Origin: CAYHDV01 sp047619465 | GTDB taxonomy: Bacteria > Patescibacteriota > Minisyncoccia > Phycocordibacterales > CSBR16-119 | Assembly: GCA_047619465.1 (NCBI GenBank) | Contig: JBLHJW010000002.1 | Span: forward strand, 1 to 42,638 | Direction: 5' to 3' | DNA length: 42,638 nucleotides | In this document: one piece after another, positions 39,057 through 42,638 of the stretch | Layout: every line of letters starts with the position of its first letter | How positions within the stretch are numbered: position 1 is the stretch's first letter | Program-made: the position numbers and the translations under genes | Notes under the pieces: generated by a model | Database searches by the model: none | Seen by the model: the letters and a program-made list of their open reading frames with translations, nothing else | What the model was told of the DNA's origin: nothing

Positions 39057-40418
39057 CTAAATCTTTTCTATTACTGGTCCGTTTTCTGTGTCTAATATAG
39101 TGTATCCTTTAGTTTTTAATTCATCCCTGAGTGTGTCTGCAGTTTGCCAATCCTTTTCTTTTCTAGCTTTCTCTCTTTGAGCTGCTAATTTTTTGATGTC
39201 ATTTGGAACTTTAAAATCTAGAGATTCTTGAATCCCTAACCCCAAGAATTCATCCATTTTCAAAAGCGTCTTTAATTTGCTAGCAGACTTTAAAGAATTA
39301 TCTTTTAACATTTCCCAAGTTAGAGCAAGACCCTTTGGCGCATCTAGGTCATCATTTATTGCCTCAGTAAATTTATCAAGATATTCCACACTTTCTTTGG
39401 CAAGGAGACTTGAAAGAAAACCAGATATCAAGCCTCGAGCCAGGTGGTGGATATTTCTAAGAGCATTTTGACTTGCTTCAACCGCCTCTAAAGTGAAGTT
39501 CGTTTGAGTTCTGTAATGAGCTTGAAGTAAGAAGTATCGGAAAGCGACAGGGGAGAAACCTTTCTCTTGTAAGTCGCGAAGTGTGTAAAAATTTCCGTCA
39601 CTTTTTGACATCTTTTTACCATCCACCATTAAGTGAGAGTTGTGCAGCCAGTAGTTTACAAACTCTCCACCATTACAACAAACAGACTGAGCTATTTCAT
39701 TTTCGTGGTGGGGAAACATGTTGTCTACTCCTCCGGTGTGGATATCAAAATGATTTCCTAGGTACTTTGTACTCATGGCCGAACACTCAATATGCCAACC
39801 TGGATGTCCTTTCCCGAGTGTTGTCTCCCAAGCTACATCACCATCTTTTGGGTCGTAGGCTTTCCAGAGTGCAAAATCCTGAACATTGTCTTTAGTGTAT
39901 TCATCGCTCGCCACACGTTCGGTTTGTTTAGTTGAGCTTAAATCTACTCTTGATAGTTCTCCATACTTTGAAAATGAGGATATATCGAAGTATGTACTTC
40001 CGTCGGGTGCTTTATAAGCGTTGTCGTTATCAATAAGGGTTTCAATCATCTTCACCATTTCTGGGATGTGTTCAGTCGCCTTAGGAAAGGTGTCTGCTGG
40101 AATTACGTTTAAAGAGTCGAGGTCATTCATAAAACCAACTGTATAGAATTCAGTAAATTCTTTTAGACTTTTTCCTTGCTTTTGTGAGTCTCGGATGGTC
40201 TTGTCGTCGACATCTGTGATGTTCATTACATGCTTTACTGATAGACCATTGAAAATAAGTGTTCTTTTTAAAAGATCAGCAAAAACATAGGCTCTAGCAT
40301 TTCCAATATGGGGGTAGTCGTAGACAGTTGGACCGCAGGAATACATAGAAACCTGACCAGTTTCTATTGGTGTAAACTCTTCTAACTCTCTTGTCTTGCT
40401 ATTGAAAAACTTTATCAT
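39057..40418 (-). CDS. cysS: Cysteinyl-tRNA synthetase
   Basis: CysRS charges tRNA-Cys. The 453-residue class I enzyme has C28 in SCGPTVYDYPHIGNARAY (zinc ligand next to the HIGH-type PHIGN), WHIECSAM and HTGGVDNMFPHHENE (further zinc ligands), and KMSKSDGN, the KMSKS loop. The C-terminal part is a helical bundle ending in a short anticodon-binding segment. I use the ATG at 40418, which has TACAAT ending 8 bases upstream on the minus strand. A longer reading to 40505 adds 29 residues that overlap corA and is unlikely. Length and motifs are normal. Confidence 0.95.
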   Translation of the reverse strand: MIKFFNSKTRELEEFTPIETGQVSMYSCGPTVYDYPHIGNARAYVFADLLKRTLIFNGLSVKHVMNITDVDDKTIRDSQKQGKSLKEFTEFYTVGFMNDLDSLNVIPADTFPKATEHIPEMVKMIETLIDNDNAYKAPDGSTYFDISSFSKYGELSRVDLSSTKQTERVASDEYTKDNVQDFALWKAYDPKDGDVAWETTLGKGHPGWHIECSAMSTKYLGNHFDIHTGGVDNMFPHHENEIAQSVCCNGGEFVNYWLHNSHLMVDGKKMSKSDGNFYTLRDLQEKGFSPVAFRYFLLQAHYRTQTNFTLEAVEASQNALRNIHHLARGLISGFLSSLLAKESVEYLDKFTEAINDDLDAPKGLALTWEMLKDNSLKSASKLKTLLKMDEFLGLGIQESLDFKVPNDIKKLAAQREKARKEKDWQTADTLRDELKTKGYTILDTENGPVIEKI

Positions 40419-40425
40419 GACGTCT

Positions 40426-40434
40426 ATTGTATCA
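40426..40434 (-). promoter_or_regulatory. Extended -10 promoter of cysS, leaderless start
   Basis: Read on the minus strand, TG-A-TACAAT ends 8 bases before the A of the cysS ATG at 40418. It lies in the 34-base gap after corA. Confidence 0.68.
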
Positions 40435-40452
40435 TAGCCACCATAAGCCACA

Positions 40453-41367
40453 CTAGAACCAGCGTTTGATTTTAAAGTAGATAAACAAGGTGACTCCAAG
40501 AACAATCATAACTCCCGCTATTCTATAAAAATCAACCTCAGTAAGCTTTAGAGCTGTATTCATTCCAAAGATACCTGTTATAAGAGTCAAAGGAAGCATT
40601 ATGAAAGACATGATTGTTAGAGCTTTCATTACTGAGTTTATTTTGTTTGTGAGAAGAGCGTCATTTGTTTCTTTTAGGTCGTGGAGAACATCTTTATGGT
40701 TTTCTAGGGTTGTTTTTACTCGCCGATGATCTCCAAGAATATCTGACAAATAGTGCTTGAAACCTGTACCAAACAAATCTGTTCCAGATCGTTCAAAAGA
40801 GTTTAGTATGTCACCATGGACGTTTATAGCTTGTCGAAAATCAATTAGTCTTCTGTTTAATTCAGATATTTTACGAACCATTTTTTCCTCCATGTTTTCA
40901 AATATTTTCTCCTCAATAAACTCCAACTCTGTATCAATGACCTGTAGTTGGTCAAGAGAGCTTTTGTATAGCTCTCGCACGATATTAAAGAAAAGAAACC
41001 CAGCGTGGTCACCTAGATCTGTTTTTTCTAGGGTTGCGTTAGTATTAAACACTTTTGAGAATTCCTTGAGAGAAATAACCTCTTCGTAGTGTGTTGTTAT
41101 TAGAAAGTCTTTTCCTATTATGAAATCGATTTCTATTTCATTCTGAGAACTGTCTCCTTTTTGAATTATTGTTGGAAAGTGAAGAACCAAGAAGACAAGT
41201 CCTTCTTTTTCGTAGTAATCAACCTTTCCTCGAAGAGTTCTCTCTGTCATCTCACTTGCAGCCAAGTCTGGTATCTGGTACTCCTCCGTTAAGTGAAGAA
41301 CCTCCTCTTTTGTTGGATTGTAAACATCAATCCATTTTATTTTGTTGTGGGAATATGTTGAAATCAT
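40453..41367 (-). CDS. corA: CorA-family magnesium/divalent-cation channel
   Basis: CorA forms a homopentameric channel for magnesium, sometimes cobalt or zinc. The 304 residues have a large cytoplasmic alpha/beta funnel with a long helix (EFIEEKIFENMEEKMVRKISELNRRLIDFRQAI) and two C-terminal membrane segments. The first ends in the selectivity motif G-M-N (GIFGMNTALK, near residue 271); the basic end KIKRWF follows the second. Its ATG shares one base with the stop of the upstream channel gene (TAATG overlap), so translation is probably coupled. No M-box or other magnesium riboswitch is visible. Confidence 0.92.
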   Translation of the reverse strand: MISTYSHNKIKWIDVYNPTKEEVLHLTEEYQIPDLAASEMTERTLRGKVDYYEKEGLVFLVLHFPTIIQKGDSSQNEIEIDFIIGKDFLITTHYEEVISLKEFSKVFNTNATLEKTDLGDHAGFLFFNIVRELYKSSLDQLQVIDTELEFIEEKIFENMEEKMVRKISELNRRLIDFRQAINVHGDILNSFERSGTDLFGTGFKHYLSDILGDHRRVKTTLENHKDVLHDLKETNDALLTNKINSVMKALTIMSFIMLPLTLITGIFGMNTALKLTEVDFYRIAGVMIVLGVTLFIYFKIKRWF

Positions 41368-42047
41368 TATTTTTTATTTTTCTTATTAATAGTTTTTCTC
41401 TTAGATCTTCTGTTTATAAATCTATAGTTTAACCAGTCAAAAAACTTATTCAATTTCTCTGAATTAGTGCTTGATAAGTTATAAAATATTGCAGCTCCAA
41501 AGATTATCAGTGACAATACTGTATTCACAAAAGAGAATCCAATAGCTGCCATTGCCATTAATCCAGGCATCACAATTCGTATCATTCCTCGGGCATCTTC
41601 TCTTTTATCAATCTCATCACTTTCTATGCTATCTGAATCTCTAACATGAACTCTCATCCAAAGTAGTGTCGCAGAGATAAGTAGCATATGTAGACCGTAT
41701 ACTAGAATTGCCAATTGAGAAAACAGATACAATCCTAAAAAGTGAGTTGAAAAAGGAACCAGTCCAATTAGAAGCAGAAAAATGGCATTTATGGAAGTGA
41801 GCCTGTTATCAAGATTGTGAGCAAAAACAGATGATATATAGTGTTGTCCGCGCCAGTACACGTACAGCAAAGTAAAAGATGTGGCGTATATGAAAAAAAG
41901 AGGCAAAATTCCAACTAGAGCATGAGCCAGATCCAACTCTGTTAGAATTTCGGATATCTCTGGTACTCGTATCTCTAGAACCAAAAGCGTCATTACTATC
42001 GCAAATATACCATCTGAGAGAGAATCAAGACGTTGCTGTTTTAACAT
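41367..42047 (-). CDS. TMEM175-family potassium channel-like protein
   Basis: The 226-residue protein begins with the family signature RLDSLSDGIFAIVMTLLVLEI (residues 6-26; written as RLDSLSDG and IFAIVMTLLVLEI). Bacterial TMEM175 channels use an RxxxFSD motif on helix 1; here the Phe is Leu. Six membrane segments can be placed: residues ~12-28, 43-65, 86-102, 110-130, 156-172 and 176-192. The last 30 residues are strongly basic. The protein is expected to conduct potassium as a tetramer. It precedes corA with a one-base stop/start overlap, giving a small ion-transport operon. A leaderless promoter lies at 42054-42062. Confidence 0.82.
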   Translation of the reverse strand: MLKQQRLDSLSDGIFAIVMTLLVLEIRVPEISEILTELDLAHALVGILPLFFIYATSFTLLYVYWRGQHYISSVFAHNLDNRLTSINAIFLLLIGLVPFSTHFLGLYLFSQLAILVYGLHMLLISATLLWMRVHVRDSDSIESDEIDKREDARGMIRIVMPGLMAMAAIGFSFVNTVLSLIIFGAAIFYNLSSTNSEKLNKFFDWLNYRFINRRSKRKTINKKNKK

Positions 42048-42053
42048 GTTTAA

Positions 42054-42062
42054 ATTATATCA
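42054..42062 (-). promoter_or_regulatory. Extended -10 promoter, leaderless start
   Basis: On the minus strand TG-A-TATAAT ends 7 bases before the A of the ATG at 42047. Confidence 0.72.
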
Positions 42063-42139
42063 TGATGGATGTTAAACGAGCCTCTCAAATAGGCCTTTAT
42101 GGGGATTTCCCAGATCTTAACAGTCCCCAGAAAGAATAC

Positions 42140-42167
42140 TTGCATTTTTGTTTTATTTAGGTAGAAT
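42140..42167 (+). promoter_or_regulatory. Promoter of rplU
   Basis: TTGCAT (42140-42145), a 16-base spacer and TAGAAT (42162-42167) predict a start near 42174, leaving a leader of about 4 bases before the ATG at 42178. Confidence 0.6.
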
Positions 42168-42177
42168 AACCCCTGTT

Positions 42178-42504
42178 ATGGCAACTAAAGAATTCGCAGT
42201 TATAAAAACTGGAGGGAAGCAATACAAGGTCTCAGTAGGAGATGTTCTTCGTATTGAAAAGCTTCCAAAGGAGTTTGAAGAGGGAGACAAGGTCACTTTT
42301 GAAGAAGTGCTTCTATTTGATAATGGAAAAAGTACAGATGTTGGAACACCAACACTTGAAGGAAAAACAGTCGAAGCTCTATTTCAAGAAGAAGGACGAG
42401 CAAAGAAAGTCGTGGTGGCAAAGTATAAATCTAAGTCACGATACTATAGAAAGAATGGTCACCGACAACCTTTCTACGAAGTAAAGATTTCAGCAATTAA
42501 ATAG
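42178..42504 (+). CDS. rplU: 50S ribosomal protein L21
   Basis: L21 binds 23S rRNA near L20 in the large subunit. The 108 residues match the family throughout: FAVIKTGGKQYKVSVGDVLRIEKL, KVTFEEVLL and the end KVVVAKYKSKSRYYRKNGHRQPFYEVKI. The ATG at 42178 is used; an in-frame TTG at 42148 would lie within the promoter. It normally pairs with rpmA (L27), but here a terminator follows at 42512, so rpmA is not directly downstream in this window. Confidence 0.96.
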   Translation: MATKEFAVIKTGGKQYKVSVGDVLRIEKLPKEFEEGDKVTFEEVLLFDNGKSTDVGTPTLEGKTVEALFQEEGRAKKVVVAKYKSKSRYYRKNGHRQPFYEVKISAIK

Positions 42505-42511
42505 TAATTTT

Positions 42512-42540
42512 AAAAAACACCGCAAGGTGTTTTTTTCTTA
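42512..42540 (+). terminator. Rho-independent terminator of rplU
   Basis: AAAAAACACC (42512-42521), loop GCAA and GGTGTTTTTT (42526-42535) form a 10-bp stem running into T residues. Confidence 0.9.
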
Positions 42541-42584
42541 TACGAAGTTTTTAAAGCCAGATAGTATATTTGTCCTGGGACAGT

Positions 42585-42625
42585 TAATTTCAACCTTACA
42601 AGCTAAGCTTGTAAGGTTGAAATTA
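42585..42625. repeat. 41-bp perfect palindrome
   Basis: Two perfectly complementary 20-base arms (42585-42604 and 42606-42625) surround a single A at 42605. A small TGTCC-TG-GGACA inverted repeat (about 42571-42582) sits just before it. T-rich sequence follows. It could be a very strong terminator or RNA hairpin, a binding site, or the end of an element. The window stops 13 bases later. Confidence 0.9.
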
Positions 42626-42638
42626 TTATTTATTAATA

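Noticed and set aside
40419..40505. 29-residue N-terminal extension of cysS
   Set aside because: It overlaps the end of corA and the -10 box of cysS; the ATG at 40418 matches the family start.

Overview
The window is AT-rich, densely packed bacterial chromosome. I read it as a member of the Candidate Phyla Radiation (Patescibacteria), most like Parcubacteria/Paceibacteria. Pointers are a cysteine-less ribosomal protein L36, an alanyl-tRNA synthetase of about 594 residues lacking the C-terminal C-Ala domain, a DnaJ without its zinc finger, a sigma region 4/HARE-HTH fusion, and many short orphan proteins. Intergenic gaps are short and hairpin terminators are frequent. TGA is used as a stop (for example at 23698 and 38973), so this is not a code-25 lineage. 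No gene-free stretch exceeds 300 bases, and I see no tRNA, rRNA, CRISPR array or insertion sequence.

Layout: 0-4 kb has a DNA polymerase III delta-prime-like gene, an orphan gene behind an (AT)11 tract, frr, an RseP-type protease and an M23 peptidase-like gene. 4-9.5 kb has the sigma/HARE-HTH regulator, membrane proteins, mltG, a DEDDh exonuclease and an orphan. 9.5-13.5 kb has mnmA, two orphans and alaS. 13.5-16 kb has an actin-fold ATPase followed directly by a membrane-anchored baseplate-J-like protein. 16-20.2 kb is the translation/transcription cluster infA-rpmJ-rpsM-rpsK-rpsD-rpoA-rplQ-rplM-rpsI.

20.2-25.4 kb is an accessory block of three secreted proteins, each with its own promoter and terminator. 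Two paralogous NHL-type propeller proteins flank a foreign-looking gene whose product ends in a Bacteroidota type IX secretion sorting domain. 25.5-30.8 kb holds a zinc-ribbon orphan, a Pif1-like helicase, small orphans, a membrane metallophosphoesterase and two tiny overlapping ORFs. 30.8-35 kb holds a PaaX/Cas2-like regulator divergent from grpE-dnaK-dnaJ across a 42-bp dyad. 35-39 kb has alr and a two-gene module with a ParB-like protein. 39-42.6 kb has cysS, corA and a TMEM175-like channel on the minus strand, then rplU and a 41-bp perfect palindrome.

The most general signal is promoter architecture. In at least eleven genes the last base of a good -10 box, often an extended TGnTATAAT type, lies 7-8 bases from the A of the ATG, which predicts leaderless mRNAs. 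Genes inside operons instead start within a few bases of the preceding stop and probably rely on coupling. The strongest regulatory candidate is the dyad at 31337-31378. It covers both -35 boxes of the divergent regulator and heat-shock promoters. All assignments come from reading motifs by eye; no database search was run.
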